Part shown: in pieces, positions 13,446-27,200 of the stretch | Numbering within the stretch: the first letter of the stretch is position 1 | Layout: each line of letters opens with the position of its first letter | DNA from: Coriaria nepalensis | Taxonomy: Eukaryota > Streptophyta > Magnoliopsida > Cucurbitales > Coriariaceae | Direction of reading: 5' to 3' | DNA: 64,000 nucleotides | Assembly: GCA_027186245.1 (NCBI GenBank) | Contig: CP114486.1 | Span: 7,826,501 to 7,890,500 of the forward strand | The notes under the pieces: model-generated | What the model was told of the DNA's origin: nothing | The model's input: the letters and a program-made list of their open reading frames with translations, nothing else | The model's database searches: none | Made by a program: the position numbers and the translations under genes

Positions 13446-13930
13446 AAAAGCATTGAGATGCTATTAAAAATGTCCTTAATTGATTTAGAAGGACTAAGAA
13501 TATTTTCTTAATTTGATGGAGCATCCAAATTAAAAATTGACATTTCACACACTCTAATTTTCAATCGGATATCAATGATAGTAAATAAGTTTTTCTTTAT
13601 GTGTTTTTCACCTATAGTAGAGGAGCATCGAATTTGAAAAGTTCCAAATCAAGAAACAAATGTGAAATCATCCTCTAAGACCGGATATATTGTAGACTTG
13701 GGTGTACTAAAAGTGGTGTTTTTGATGAAATGTTCATAACTGGACTAGATGTGGTTCTACTATATTTTTCACTTAATCCAATAATGACTAAGAATGTGAG
13801 CATGAATATAGGCGAAGACAGTATAAATAAAAACCTAGCAGATCCACTTACAAAAGGGCTTTTCAAACAAAAGTTAGATCGCCATCATTATAAGATAAGA
13901 ATTAGATTCTTAAATGACTGTCTTTAGTGC
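13446..13930 (+). pseudogene. Ty1/Copia RNase H tail, decayed
   Basis: Reading across frames and stops, the segment gives recognisable Copia pol 3'-end pieces: an IKNVLN...RRTKNIFL stretch, then NFQSDINDSK, and at the end LADPLTKGLFKQKLDRHHYKIRIRF, the usual C-terminus of Copia RNase H (13,820-13,900). It has at least four in-frame stops and frame changes and starts abruptly at the edge of the satellite, so it is a 5'-truncated remnant. It is followed by a polypurine-like tract at 13,928-13,941 and directly by an LTR, the correct order for a plus-strand Copia 3' end. Confidence 0.85.
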
Positions 13931-13941
13931 AAGTGAGAGAT

Positions 13942-15974
13942 TGAAAGTGTATGCCCGTAAAGCCAATCATTAGATTCGATGGGTATACATTTTGTTAGAT
14001 ATAATTTTATTTGTAAATTATTAATGCCTTTATTATTATTCATTTACCATGTTTATTAATTATGTTGGAATTAATATCTTATATTATCTAGCTATATATT
14101 GTGATTGACTCTAGTGTCTTAAGTTATACACTTCAGAGACAGTGATGGAGATCAAGCTGATTAAGACTCAAGTTACTTAAAACTTGAAAACATGAATTGT
14201 TCGTTGTCATGGGATCTCAAGAATGGACATTAATGATCTAGATAGACAATTACATAGTTCATCACCTAAAGTGTTTTGGGTGGAAAATTTTATGGCCATT
14301 AGTGTTAGTGAAATATCATGATGATTATGTGGGTGCTTAGTAGAGACTAAACATCATCATGATTATGTACCAAACGTGACACATAGATAATTCTCAATAG
14401 TAATTAATACTGACTGTTATGAGAATTCTCTAATAACTATATTACATGTGGTTCTTAGGCCTGAGATTGCCATTGTGTCTTATGTGTCAAGTTTCATATT
14501 GTGACATCATTCTAATTAGCTCTAATCAAGGGTGAACACGGGGTGAATCATTAGGTATGAAATGTTGTGCATGAAGGTTGTGAGTGATCAATAGGCAATC
14601 AATCGCTTTCATATTTAGAAATAAGTCTTATTAGTTGTTTACTAAATTAAACAATGAAATCCTTGCAAGGTAGTATGGTATGAAAATAGTTTCAATAAAT
14701 CAATTGTTTATGTTCATTAAAGATATAATAGTTCATATGATTTTCTATTAGGCTTTAACAGTTAAATCATGCCATGTATCGTTATTTTACAACTGTTAGT
14801 CATAATAGGTTTGCTTAAGGTAGCTTACTTCTAATCTCTCACGTAGCCTTGATACTTTGGTAAAAGTTAATCTTAGCTTCGAGGTTTAAGTTAATTAAAC
14901 ATGAGATGATTAAATTAACTATTAAGTTTAAAAGGGGGGTTTAAAGTTACACGAATCTAATTATGAATTAGATAAAATCATAAAGTATTATGAGATCTTC
15001 CTATCGACGTGATGTAGAACATAATCGGTCACACGCATTATGGTTTGGACGTTACTCTGTTAAGTTTTCTATGAGGATAAGGAAAACATATAATTTTGAT
15101 TTTAAAGGTAAAATCGTATGACTCTAAGGGGAAATAATAAATTATTAATTTATTAAATCTAATGTTGTACAGCTCTGCTAGCATAGCTACACATGACATT
15201 AATTTTTTTTTAAATTAAAATTTACAATCAATACTATCTACTTAATTATAAAACCGTTCTGAAGGTTTGTAATTAGCAATTCGACATTAAGGGATTATTA
15301 GTAGGCTAATCTGTTAATTAATCAAAGTGCTAAATTAATCAAAGTGAAGAAGGCCGACAATACATGGACTAAATTAATCAAAATGAAGACGGCTAAAAGG
15401 TTAACAATTCAAAGTGTAGATTTAATACATGGGCTAAAGAGCCATGACAAGGCCGACTACACATTTGACCCATTATTTTTTAAATTTGTTGAAAGAAACC
15501 TAATGTTATTAGAAAACTTGAGAGATGGAGTATTAGAAATACCCCATTAAGGTGGGCGAAAATTATAAGCTCTTACTTGCCTCTTGGTTGAAATCCCAAG
15601 TGTGAGAAGTGAGACTTTCCATTTACTTTCCATGAGCTATTTGAATCATGTGATGAATCTTAGAGTAGAAAATCAACCAAGCGAACTGAATTGTATTGAT
15701 TACAATTAAAAGATTAACACTTGGGCACCTCAATCTTCCTATTAAATTCATCTATGGTGAAGGAACAAGAAAATGTGTTCTGTTTTGTATTAAATTCAAT
15801 AAGTTTTCTTAGATCTTAATCTTTTAGTTTTCTAGAACTTTTATTTGCTAAATTTTAGTTAAATATACATTTGATATATATTTATATGATCGATCTTGGT
15901 GTATGATTAGATCTGAAAAAGTTTAAATTACCGCTTCCACTTCCGCTTCTGCTACTGATTACTCATAGAAAACA
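13942..15974 (+). mobile_element. Copia 3' LTR (family A), ~2.03 kb
   Basis: The LTR begins TGAAAGTGTATGCCCG immediately after the polypurine-like tract and ends near ACTCATAGAAAACA. It aligns along its length with the LTR at 42,399-44,234 (shared blocks include the start, CTTAAGTTATGCACTT-like text, and CCGCTTCCACTT near the end). It belongs to the pol tail just upstream. It carries no coding capacity; short open stretches inside it (for example 15,344-15,550) are chance. The right boundary is inferred from the family end CTAACA and may be off by a few bases. Confidence 0.8.
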
Positions 15975-16162
15975 TTTTCTGTCATGCTCGTATTAATTAG
16001 TATCATAACACAAATTTTCCGGGGTCAATTTGGCCTATTGAAAAATAACATAAACAATTTTGCACGCTGGTGGGACCTTTAAAGGTCTGTTCATTAGCAT
16101 AACTCATCTTGACAAAATGTCAGCAAGCACTAAGGAATTGAGACAAAGCAATAGGAGAGGGT

Positions 16163-16440
16163 GGAAAGTATATATGTTCCTCAAGGAAATTGGATTAGAC
16201 CTAATTTTTTTATAAATTTGATGTGATACAATCTTATTTGTAAATATTGACATTTGTTTTATTTGTTATTACTCATTCAATAATAATATAGGCATGTGTA
16301 TTTATCATGTTTTATCAATTAAGTTGTAATTAATATTATATGTTCATTTCTTATATATAATGTTAAAGTCTAGGATGCTAAGTTATGCACTTGTAACCAT
16401 GATAAAGATGATGCCGATTGAGATGCAACATTGATCCATA
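16163..16440 (+). mobile_element. Fragment of a family A Copia LTR (5' part)
   Basis: The start TGGAAAGTATATATG, followed by GGATTAGACCTAAT and AAGTTATGCACTTGTAACC, matches the first 280 bp of the family A LTR at 42,399. The match is lost after about 16,440. Confidence 0.6.
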
Positions 16441-17324
16441 CAAATTAATTTCTCTAAATGATTTTTCTTGCTTAGGGCATTCAACTTATGAACTGTCTAA
16501 ACTCCTAAAAGGAGGAAGATGACTCTTCTCTCACACTATGAGTTTTGGCCACATATAGGAGGATTTAAGTGAATCTTTTCAATTTCCATAGGGACCTTTA
16601 TAAAGGCTCCTAGATAAGGTTGCTTTTAGTAGTAGAATTCTTTAACTACTTTATTTGACTGTCAGTTTATGGTTATTGAAATAATCAATAACAATCACAA
16701 ATTAAATAAAAGCAAGCCCATTGAAAATGGCTCATAATGGCTGGCCATATGTGACCCTATTGGGTCGATGGTTCAAATAAAAAAAACTCATACACTTTTA
16801 ATTAATTAAGTTAATTAATATAATTAATGATATATAAATATGGCCATAGGGGGTGTGTTAGACTTATTTTGACATTTCAATTAATTTATAATTAACTGAT
16901 AAGAAGTCCAATTCATCAAAATATCAAATTGCCCTTTAACTTTAAAAGTGAATTTTACCCTCATAAAATTAATACTGATTCATAAAATTATGGATAAATT
17001 TAATTAAACTAGTTAATCAACTTGTTTTCATATACTAAATTGATTTGTCTTGATAATTCTATGACCACGAGCATTTCACATCTTTAGGCTTTATGGATTT
17101 TGAATCTCAACCAGCATAATCACCATCATAGTTTACGTACTAGGACTTTATCGTTATATGTCAATCAAGTGACATAATATTATGTTCCAACTTTATATTA
17201 TAAGCATGATAAATAATGAATACATTTATTAGTGATTAATATAGCAGATATATTAATCTATTGCTAGCATTTTATTTTAAAAATATTATTAATCAAAAGT
17301 TTATACGCCCCATTGGGTATAACA
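16440..17324 (-). mobile_element. Probable minus-strand Copia LTR fragment
   Basis: Read on the minus strand, a sequence beginning TGTTATACCCAATGGGGCG at 17,324 runs leftwards with text similar to the first few hundred bases of Copia LTRs in this window (ATTATTTATCATG, GTAAACTATGATGGTGATTATGC). The remainder is AT-rich and unassigned. No polypurine tract is visible to its right, so this is a fragment with uncertain left limit. Confidence 0.4.
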
Positions 17325-17334
17325 GAGTGGGTTG

Positions 17335-17694
17335 TCACCAGATGTGATAGCCTATCAAAGACATAATGGAGATGGACTATGTGATAGCCTATCCAAATTA
17401 TCAATGTCATTTTTCATAATCATATGACTACGAATAATTCTTATTTGAAGCATTAAGCTGCTCACATCTCACTTGCCATGATCTACATCATGTTCTCAAA
17501 TGCATAACTTAAGATACTGGAGTTTATCATGATATATATTAAGTAAGCATAAAATAGTAATTCCCTTTCGATAAATAATGTGTTTATTAACTATAATAAT
17601 AAATAATGCGTGCTAATATTTACAAAGAGAAATTGTCACATGAGAAATATGCCTTATCAGGTCAATATACCTAATTGGCTTAACAGATATACCA
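17335..17694 (-). mobile_element. Minus-strand Copia 3' LTR fragment
   Basis: On the minus strand the LTR starts at about 17,694 (TGGTATATCTGTTAAGCC), directly after the RNase H tail of the pol remnant to its right, and carries CTTAAGTTATGCATTTGAGA about 200 bp in, as the family A LTRs do. It is cut off at about 17,335. Confidence 0.6.
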
Positions 17695-18170
17695 TTTCGA
17701 TCTTCAACTTGCAATAAAACCAATTTTTCTACATCTAATTCTCATCTTGTCAAGAGGTCGATCAAATTTTTGTTGGGAAACCGCTTTTGTCAGTGGATCT
17801 TCTATGTTCTAATCTATATTTAGTCTTTATATAATGATGTTAGCACATGTTTGGTTCCTTGTTGAGACCTCAGTTATTTAGCTTACACTATTGCATCATT
17901 GTTTTCGTAGAGTACTACTATAGGATCAAAACTATACTAGGAACCACACCAAACTCAATAATGAACTTTTTCATCCAAATAGCTTCTTTTGCTGCTTTTG
18001 AAGCTGTAATGTAGTCGACCTCATTTAAGGAGTATACAATTGTTTCATGTTTAGAACGTTTCCAACCAACCACTTTACTGTTAAGTAGGAAGACAACACC
18101 TAAGACTAATTAGCTATAACTAATGTCTGCTTGAAAACTTAAAGTCTGTGAAACATGCAATTTTCACAAT
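17695..18170 (-). pseudogene. Copia RNase H fragment, minus strand
   Basis: The reverse complement gives the usual Copia RNase H pieces with stops and frameshifts: ADISYS, VVGWKRSKHETIVYSLNE (18,040-18,090), SKAAKEAIWMKKFIIEFGVVPSI (17,930-18,010), then EDPLTKAVSQQKFDRPLDKMRIR (17,730-17,800). The order of motifs is that of the RNase H C-terminal half. It is non-functional and is followed on its own strand by an LTR fragment. Confidence 0.8.
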
Positions 18171-18246
18171 TGAGATCCTCCATAATCAAAGAGTACTTCT
18201 TTTTTCAATCTCAAGTGAAAGTATAATTAACTTGGCCAAAAAAAAT

Positions 18247-20244
18247 TTAAAGTGTAATGCCCGTCAAGCCAATCAAGGTTTACCCGGTAGGGTCATTTAC
18301 TTATGTGAATCAGTCTTGATCTGTATCAACTAAATAAATAATTTGGAAGTGTAATTTTATACATATTGATTATATGACATACCTAATAGATTTACTGATC
18401 TTAGATATGCACTTGGAACTGTGATAGCGATCACACTTGGTGTAATCCAGTAGCTTAATGTCTAAGATCTAAACTTTTCATAGTTGTAGGATTATAAGTA
18501 TGGGATAATGACAATCTAGAAATACTATTATATGCGCTCTCTTTAAGAGAGAAGAATGAAGTTCTCATAATCATCGATATTGGAGAATATCATGATAGGT
18601 ATGTAAATAATTGGTAAAGACTTAATCAATGAATGTGATCACTAGATAGGTCTCAATGGAAATAAATATTGACTATTAATGAGACTTGTTAAGTGGCTAT
18701 AGTAGTTGTGATTCTTAAAACTGAGATCACCAATATACTAATGTACATGATATCATGCTTTGATATCGCTGAACGTGACTCTATTTAAGGGTCATTCTTA
18801 AGGTAAACCATTGGGCCTGTGTTCTTGTACGAGTAGTCTATAAAGTGATAAGATGAGATCCATCACCTCTATATAATAGGAAAAGTCCTATGAGTTATAT
18901 ACCTTATACAACATAAAAATCCTTGTGTAAGGTAGTATGGTATGAAAAGAGTTTTTATAAATCTATGATATAAGTTGCATATGAATGGGAATGATTGATA
19001 AGGTCAATCAAGGAGGGTTTAAAAGTTAAACCATATCCAAGGACTGATTGGGACTATGGCATAGATGGATGGATCAGTCTAGTTCAGTAATAGTCACCGC
19101 AAGTTCTGTTGGAGGTTCCAAACTACTTCACATTTCACGAATAGTCTATGCACCTTCCTAGAGGCCAACTTAAACTTGGTAGTTTTAGTTAATTGATCAC
19201 GGAGATGACCAAATTAACTGTTTAACTTCAAATTTATTTTAAGTGTAAATGGTCCATCTTTTGGTTTGATAAGACTCACAAGTTGTTATGAGGCCCACCT
19301 ATTGAGGAAATGTAAAACCTACTCGTTCACATATATAAGGATGAAGGATTTTAGTTGGAATTTTATTTGGAGAAATTTTGATTTGTCTATAGAGAACCAA
19401 ATTTAAAAATTATATAATAAATTAATTTAAATTGTTAAGTTTATATCACACCTACTGCACCATCAACATATCAATATTGTGATTTAGATTCAATTTGAAG
19501 TTAAATAATTAATAAGACAAATATTAAAGTGACTAAATAAGTTTATTAAATGTAGATTTAATAAATTTAAAGTCAAACAATATTTTTTGGATCAAGAAAA
19601 AATCCCGTTTGGTAATTAAAGAGTTAATTAGCCAAATCGGGCTATGTCAAGGCCTAAATTGTGTCTAAATTATACTGGCTAAAATTAGATGAACAATTTT
19701 GAATATTATATATTAAATGGATTCATGAAAATTCCGAATAGTTATTGGGTTTGATTTTATTTCTTGAGTGTTCAGTAAATAGATTGGATTTTTAAGGAAG
19801 AGGAACCCCTCCCTAACCCTGGCTGCCCGCCCAAACACAAGAGGGAGAGAGCGAAAGTTGTTTCCTCTCTACCACCTTTTCTTCCTCTCCAAATCCTCTC
19901 TACTTCAAGTGTTGATTAGAGATTGAAACTAACCCAAAAGGAATTTATCCATGTGGATTAAGATTAGTGATCGAGTGATGGCTCTTCGAACTGAAGGAGA
20001 GTTGATGGTTATAGTTGTTTCTGACGGTGATGGCAGTGGACGAGAAAGGCTGAGGTGGTCAATGAACGCCGTTGAATTGAAAAATAGGCTTTGTATAATC
20101 TCTTATCTTCCTTTACCTCATTTTCTCTAGTTTTTGTTTCTTGAATTAGATAGTTGAACCAAAATTTTTTATTTGAAAAATAGTTCTTCAAATGCATAAC
20201 CCATTAATCTTAGTGATGTCATTTCGGTCTAAAATCCAGTAACA
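18247..20244 (+). mobile_element. Copia LTR (family B), ~2.0 kb, solo or truncated
   Basis: It starts AAAGTGTAATGCCCGTCAAGCC, a diverged form of the family A LTR start, and contains CTTAGATATGCACTTGGAAC where family A has CTTAAGTTATGCACTT. It ends near CCAGTAACA. The interior matches 38,980-39,640 and 49,080-49,700, so at least three copies of this LTR type are present. No primer binding site follows its right end, so it is a solo LTR or the remnant of a deleted element. The ORFs that can be drawn in it are not supported. Confidence 0.65.
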
Positions 20245-22440
20245 ATTGTATTATCAAAATAGAATCGCTTATCTTCCTAGAGAGACCAAGAACACCCCAA
20301 ACCGATATGTACGATTCGTCTGTAAACAACTCTTTTGTAAGAGGCAAAGTGACCTTCTTACTGGAAGGAAGTCTAAGTATAATAAGATCAATCTAAAAAA
20401 AATTGGAATTTGATTCGTGAGTAGTAAGAAGTACTCTCATGAACTTTTGGTGAAGATAAAATACATAAATAATTATGAGATTTTACAGGAACACACTTGA
20501 GGATCATGATATTCAAAATGACATAAGACTCAAAAATTTTCAACTGTAGAGAAATAAGTTATATAATTTCAAATTTGATGGTAATTAGATGGTCAATCTG
20601 AAAATCAAGAATTAAAACAGAATGTTTGACAAGCTTTCGTTCTACTTAGTCAAATTCAACAAATACTATATCCAATTAAAGGTTTAGAAGTTAATTTGAA
20701 ATGAATCTAGGTCTTGGAATATTTTAAAAGAACCTATGCCAAGATATCGGTTTTGTTTCATTTTAGGACAATTTTAAGACAAATGCATTTTGAAGGGGAA
20801 AATATATGAATCTCGAGCTGCAATTTCTATAGTAGCTTAATACAATATTGGTAGAGATATCTTCAATACAATTCCAGAATTTTATAAGACCCCAGGTGCT
20901 AGAAATAGGGCTTAAACCTAGATGATTGAAAATAGAAAATCAAATAGAAATGAAACTTAAACTGTGCAGTTGGGATGAATGAATTAAAAGATGTGGTAAA
21001 TAATTGAATTCGTGTTGAATATTTTATGGAATTCATATAAGAGACATAACTAAATATGAGAAAAATTTTAGATCAAAATGACAGTTACTGTTGTTTATGA
21101 GATACAAAGATCCAGACCTCTACTAAGTACTTAAGTAAAGTCCAGCTTAAACATTCTCTTTTCAAGAGTTAACTAAAATGGCATAAATCATAAGGGAAAA
21201 AAATGATAATCTAGAAGGAAAAAATTGGGAAAAAGTTATTCATTTAATCAAGCAAGTTATACTGAGAAAAGATATGGAACTAACTAGATTCCTAAAAATA
21301 AATGAGAACTGCATAGTGACATAAGTTAACTAAATAGAAAAGCTTATGGACAATTAAGCTTTTATTCAATTAAGTTAAATCTTGATTGGATAGGTGAACA
21401 ATTGACCTAGTATTAGAGAAGTACTCGAAACCCTTGAAGAAAAGCATGAAATCCAAGTAAGTACAAACCTCACCTACAACATGGAGACTACTTTTGAAAC
21501 TTGATGAGTTGTTTCCAATGATTGCATGATTATTATGAGTGCTATACTTGTTACAGTTGTTGCTTATAGCAAATTCTTGAACAACATATGCACTCATGAG
21601 AATCATGTAATGTTTACCTCATATTTGATGTTAAGAAATTAAAAGGTATATGAAGATACAAAGAAATGTGATAGAATAGTCTAGTGTGTACCGACCTCTT
21701 GAAAGAAGGGCCGAGGCCCAATGACTAGAAGATTATTTAAAGTTATGCTAATACATGGTGAGGCATGCAAATTAAATGGGAAAGTTTGAATTGGGTCACT
21801 CCCCCGTCTTTCAATTGGTACGTAAACAGGGCCAATAAAAGAAAAGTAATAAATTATAAGAAAGAGTAAGATAGAAGTATGTAATAATCCTTTCAAAGAA
21901 TATGGGGTTTAAGATTATTAAATAGTACATGTTTCATACATCATATGCATTTATATCTATAACTGCTTTATGGGTTATGTTTGTACTTGCTGAGGGAAAG
22001 CTCACATCTTACTTTGCATGTTGTAGGGACTAAGGGTAAGCAACCGATCTATTACCCTGGCAAACTTGTCGAGAGAGTGCGATGTACACTGAATAGAGAG
22101 TAGTACCAAGACTAAGCTACACTATAAACTTCTGCTTTAATATCGTAAATAATGACAGTTATAAATATTTTGATGCATTGCAATGACTCAAAAAATATTT
22201 GAGAATCGACTTACAAATGTTTTAAAATCTCCTAATGGATATGTGGACTCTTAATAGTAGTACTATAATAGACTCCCTATTATGTATGATGGATTTTCTA
22301 CTAAATAAGAAACCTCTTTTAATGAAAAATGTTTTAAAATGCTTCTTTGGAAACTAAGTCCTTAGTGGAAAAAAAAATGATTACTCTAATTTTAAGAGGA
22401 AAGTTTAGGTAATGTAATAATCCGAAGAGCATGAATCGTT
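20245..22440 (+). mobile_element. Ty3/Gypsy-type LTR fragment, copy 1
   Basis: Bases 20,245-21,600 align with 45,185-46,425 (shared GAGACC.AGAACACCCC, TTTGACAAGCT, CTTGATTGGATAGGTGAACAA and GTAAGTACAAACCTCACCTACAA). The 3' part has text typical of plant Tekay/Del LTRs: a CTTGCTGAGGGAAAGCTCACATCTTA-like stretch at about 21,988, GGGACTAAGGGTAAGC at 22,025, and TTTAGGTAATGTAATAATCC at about 22,405. It is non-coding. It abuts the Copia LTR on the left and the 380-bp satellite on the right. Confidence 0.6.
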
Positions 22441-23439
22441 ACAGTTCATCTCAATATTTAAAAAAAAAACATTAAGTTGTTCAGGTCGACCTTATCATCT
22501 TTTATTTGTTGTTAGTTTCCCTATAAGTGAGTCATTGATCCGTTACTGTTGATTCTAATCAATTTCACAACGTTGAGTCGGGTATTAACAAAACAGTCTC
22601 GAAAAGAAATTTTTGTGGGACACTCTAAATATACGGTGAATGCATGCTCAACATATGTTATTCTAACGATTTCTCTTCAATAATTAAGATTGGGAGCAAT
22701 TGCAATTGGCACAGCTTCTATGATCCATTAAACCTACTTGACGGTCAATAAGACTATACCATACACAGTTATTACAAGATTAAAGTAAACTACTCTTTTT
22801 TTTCGGAATTGTAAGGGAAAATAGTTGAAGTTAATAGGTAAAAAAAAAACATAAGGCAATTGGGGTAGGTTTTATCATTTTTTATTTATTCTTGGTAGTC
22901 TATATGTCGGTCATTGATTTGTTACTATCGATCCTAATTAATTTTCATGATGATGAGTCTTGCATTAATAGTTTTGTATTAGTTTGAAATTATTAGGGGA
23001 CGCCCAACGAATAGGCACTATGCATATTCAAAACATGTCATGCTAGCGACTTCCCATGCCGTATATAGAGTTATCATGATGTTGAAGAAAAGTACTTGTA
23101 TTTTTCAAGACTTCAAAGGAAAAGAGGTGAAGTCAATAGTTAAACATCAGAGGTGTCGAGGTCGGTCTTATCACCTTTCATTTGTTGTTGGAAGATCTAT
23201 ATGTCAGTCATTGATTGGTAAATATCGATCCTAATTGATTTTCCCAAATAAGAGTTATCATCTTTAATTTATATTTTCTAGGTCTATATGTTGGTCATTA
23301 ATCGGTTACTATCGATCCTAATTGATTTTCCCAATGATGAGTATGGCATTGACCGTTTTCCAATGATGAGATTGGAAGAGACTGTAATTGGCCTCATGAA
23401 TGTTGACAAAATTCATGCTAGCGATTGACAAGACTATAT
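22441..23439. repeat. ~380-bp satellite, array I (about 3 copies)
   Basis: The landmark GTCATTGAT recurs at 22,531, 22,910 (379 bp), 23,207 and 23,293, with internal deletions in the last copies. Each monomer includes GATCCTAATTGATTTTC, GATGAGTCTTGCATTAA, a GGGGACGCCC-like stretch, CATGCTAGCGACTTCCC, GCAACTGCAATTGGC and TTATCATGACATTAA. The same monomer forms the array at 33,545-35,715. The array is cut on the right by a Copia LTR starting at 23,440. Confidence 0.85.
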
Positions 23440-24254
23440 TGTTGGGTATGGTGTCCTAAAAGTATATAATAAGTATAATTTTATGAAATGAACAAAAGTG
23501 AAATTTTTTAATATAATTATTTAGATTTGTTATTATTGAATAATATGTATAAATATCAAAAAAATCGAAATTCATTTATGTAACTGTAATCTTGTTTTTG
23601 TACGAGAGAATTAAGATTATAGATAATGAATTAAATTGTCTGCCACAAATTAAAGTAGAGAATCTTTAATTATTGGTTGCTAGTACAGTCTACTAGCATT
23701 ATGAATGTAAGTGATTTAGATCCAGATCACTACTGTAGATAAACATCTTAGTGGAGGTGCTATATACAATTGGATTATATAGGATTGGACCCGATATAAA
23801 TTAATTCTTTATCAACATACCGTTTGCCATAAAGAATTTTATCCATATCAATAGATGATCATATGCAAATCCATTTGAATACTGAGTAATCATGAACTCC
23901 TATTTATGTCAACTTGATCATTTGATTCACTTGTCATGGTTTGTTTGTAAAATAGGATAAAGACATTTGTTTTGGAGGTTTATTGGGATAAGCGGCTGGG
24001 AACATGATTTACAGATACGGAATCCAAACCTTCTTGATAGAAGATTGTATATTAGTTCTCTTAAGGGTTAATTCTAGAACTGAATGGTTTTGAGCTCAAA
24101 TTTATAATTAGTATAAACTGACCATTCACTAGTGGATTAATAGTACTTAGGATAAAGAGATAGATATAGGGGTAAAATAGTAATTTTGACCAACTCTAAT
24201 TAAGAATCAATTATTAATGTCAATGGACTACTAGAGAGGGCACCATTCCCAACA
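23440..24254 (-). mobile_element. Copia 3' LTR, 815 bp, with TGTTGGG/CCCAACA ends
   Basis: Both ends are visible: TGTTGGG at 23,440 and CCCAACA ending at 24,254, a perfect 7-bp terminal inverted repeat. To its right, ATCTCCCACTTACCCT is the reverse complement of a Copia polypurine tract (AGGGTAAGTGGGAGAT), so this is the 3' LTR of the minus-strand element whose pol lies to the right. The element entered the 380-bp satellite. TATAT at 23,435-23,439 is a candidate target-site duplication, but its partner is not present because the 5' end of the element is missing. Confidence 0.9.
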
Positions 24255-24270
24255 ATCTCCCACTTACCCT
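24255..24270 (-). other. Polypurine tract of the minus-strand Copia element
   Basis: On the minus strand the tract reads AGGGTAAGTGGGAGAT immediately before the LTR, the standard position for plus-strand DNA priming in a Copia element. Confidence 0.8.
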
Positions 24271-27200
24271 AAAGCAAATGAGGCATCTCCCTTATCCCTA
24301 AATTACGTACATGATCCTCAAAAGGCTTCGCTAGAAGTGTCTTGGTAAACGGATCTGCAAGGTTATGTTCTGACGCTATCTTCATAACTATCATTTCACC
24401 TCGGTGTTCTATCTCTCTCATGAGATGATATTTCCTCGCTATGTGCTTGCCCCTCCTGTGACTTCTCGGTTCCTTCAAATTAGCTACTGCCCCACTTTAG
24501 TCATAGTACATGATTAGTGGCTTATTAGAATCTGGAACAAGAATTTTCAATATTGGATTGTTTGATACTTCCCTAGACTACAACTCCTCCACTAAGTGTG
24601 GCCACTAATCCAGAAGTCTACTTTTGACTATCGCTATCTGATTGAAAATCATAATCAATGTATCTAGTGAGGTTCAGATCCCCACCTGAATAAATTACCA
24701 TATAGTCTCTTATTCTCCAAAGATACTTGAGAATATGTTTTACCGTTATCCAGTATTTTAAACCAGGATAACAAATGTCAAGTCTTGTACACAACATGGT
24801 ATACATAAGACTACCTACAGTTGAGGCATAAGGAATCCGTCTCATCTCTTCTTCTTCACGAGGTGTCTGTGGACTCCATGCCTACTCCATGCCGGGTTGG
24901 TAATTGACATTTCTTGGGGTTTTGCATTAAGAATCGAGCCATCATGTTATCTATATAAAAGGCTTGAGATAGTGTCAAAAGCTTGTTCTTCCTATCCCTT
25001 AGGATTTGGATTCTTATAACATAGCTTATTTCTCCAAAATCTTTCATTTGGAATTGCTTAGCTAGCCATTTCTTCACGTTTGACAATATTTCTACATCAT
25101 TCCCAATGAGTAAAATATTGTTTACATAAAGAACTAAGAAGACCACCTTCTTATCTTTGATGTGCTTATAGACACATGGTTCGTCAACATTTTGTTCAAA
25201 GCTGTTTTGATAGTCTCATCAAACTTTAGGTTCCAAGACCTAAAAGCTTTCTTGAACCGATAAATGAATCTAAGCAACTTTCAAACATTTTGCTCTTGGC
25301 CTTCTTTGTGCACAAAACCTTCTAGTTGCATCATATAAATGTTCTCTTCAAGAGAACCATTCACAAAAGCTGTCTTGATATCCATTTTCCATATCTTGTC
25401 ATCTAAACTAGCCGCTATGGATAAAAGAACACGTATAGACTTTAGCATGGCAACATGAGAGAAAGTCTCTTCATAATCGACCCCTTCCCTTTAGGTATAG
25501 CCGTTTGCTACAAGTTGTACCTTGAAAGTCTCTTTTTTCCCATCTATGCCTCTTTTCTTCTTGAAGATCCATTTACATCCAATGAGCCTAACATCTTCAG
25601 GTAGATATACAAGTTCCTAGACAGAATTGGAATACATGGATTCCATTTCATAGTTCATTGCATCCTGCCATTTATCATTGTCAAAATCATCCATTTCCTC
25701 CCTAAAGGTTAGTGGATCATCCTAGTTTGTGTATGATACTAGAACATGTGCCTCATGTTCGGAAAGAATGGGTTGTCTCACAATCCTCCCACTACGACAA
25801 GTTACTAGGGTATTTTGACTAGGATCGATGGTCTCTTGATGTTTTCATTCATCATATGGTGATTGAGATAGTCTGGTCTGATCAAAATTCAATTTCTCTA
25901 GTACTACCTTATAGTCATGTTCTAGAAAAGTTGCATTTGTCGATGCAAACATCTTTTTCTCACTAGAACTATAACAGTAACCTCCATTTATACCAAGAGC
26001 ATAGCCAACGAATATGCAAACTTCATATTACGAGTCAAACTTCCTAGTCTTAGATTTTAGCATGTGTGCTCGACCACCATTTGCGAAAATGGCATAAACT
26101 AGGTTTAGTACCATTCCACAACTCTAAAGGTGTCTTTTGTACATACTTAAATGGAACTACATTCAAAATGTCTACCGCAATTCAAAGTGCATATCTTCAG
26201 AATGTGAGTGGTAGGGATGAGTAACTTAACATTGACTTAACCATATATAATAAGGTTATATTTCTCCTTTCTACAACACCATCCTACTATTGTGTTCCAG
26301 GTCTATGAGTTTGGATAAAATACCATACTCTAGTAAATGATCCTTGAACTCAAATCAAGGTATCCAGGTCCTCAATCTGATCGAAGTGTTTTAAGTGATT
26401 TTCCTAACTACTTTTTAGCTTATGCTCATAATTCATTGAACTTTCCAAAAGTTTTAGATTTTTTTTGCATTATGCATATGTCTCCATATCTTGAATAATC
26501 ATCAATGAAGGTGATGAAATATTCGTAACCTTCTATTGCTTGTACATATAAAGGACCACAAATATCATTATGTACTAACTGAAGTGGTTCTTTGACTCTT
26601 TTTCCATTTGGCCCAATGCACAGAAAGGTCTCTTAGTCATCTTTGCTCCTACATAGGTTAAAAAAACCAGAAGAGTGCCAACAATTAGCTCTCTTAACGG
26701 AACATCCTTTACTAACCTATTTATCCTATCAAGATTGATATGTCCTAACCTAAGATGCCAAAGATATGTATCATCACTCTGAGAAACTTTTTGTCATTTG
26801 TTAGATTTAGGATTTGCTATTTTAAATAATTTTGAATTATTTATTGATTGTTCATTTAGTTTAAGCAGATAGAGTCCCTTAGTTTGTTTTGCTTGGAAAA
26901 TATCGAAACCTTTCTTTGAAATAATAATCTCATTAATAATAAAAGAAATATCAAAATTTTGTTCATGCAACAACATATATAAAGAAATCAAATTTTTGCA
27001 AAATCCATGAATAAAATAAACATTGTTCAGAACAAGATAATTATTGCTAAAATGTAAACGGACTTCTCCCACTACTTTGGCTACATGATCGCACCACTAC
27101 AAACTCTTATCGTCACCTCCCTCACAACAAGCTCCCTCTAAGAACTAAATATACATAAAAAAGAACAAACATGATTAGTGGCTCCCAAATCTACTATCCA

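Noticed and set aside
3290..13548. A series of similar minus-strand ORFs of 60-144 codons in the satellite (MKDTC.FV.PKNHFN-type proteins)
   Set aside because: They are translations of satellite monomers. With a period of 142 bp (one more than a multiple of three) the frame shifts each monomer, so similar peptides reappear without any coding constraint, and none extends beyond about three monomers.
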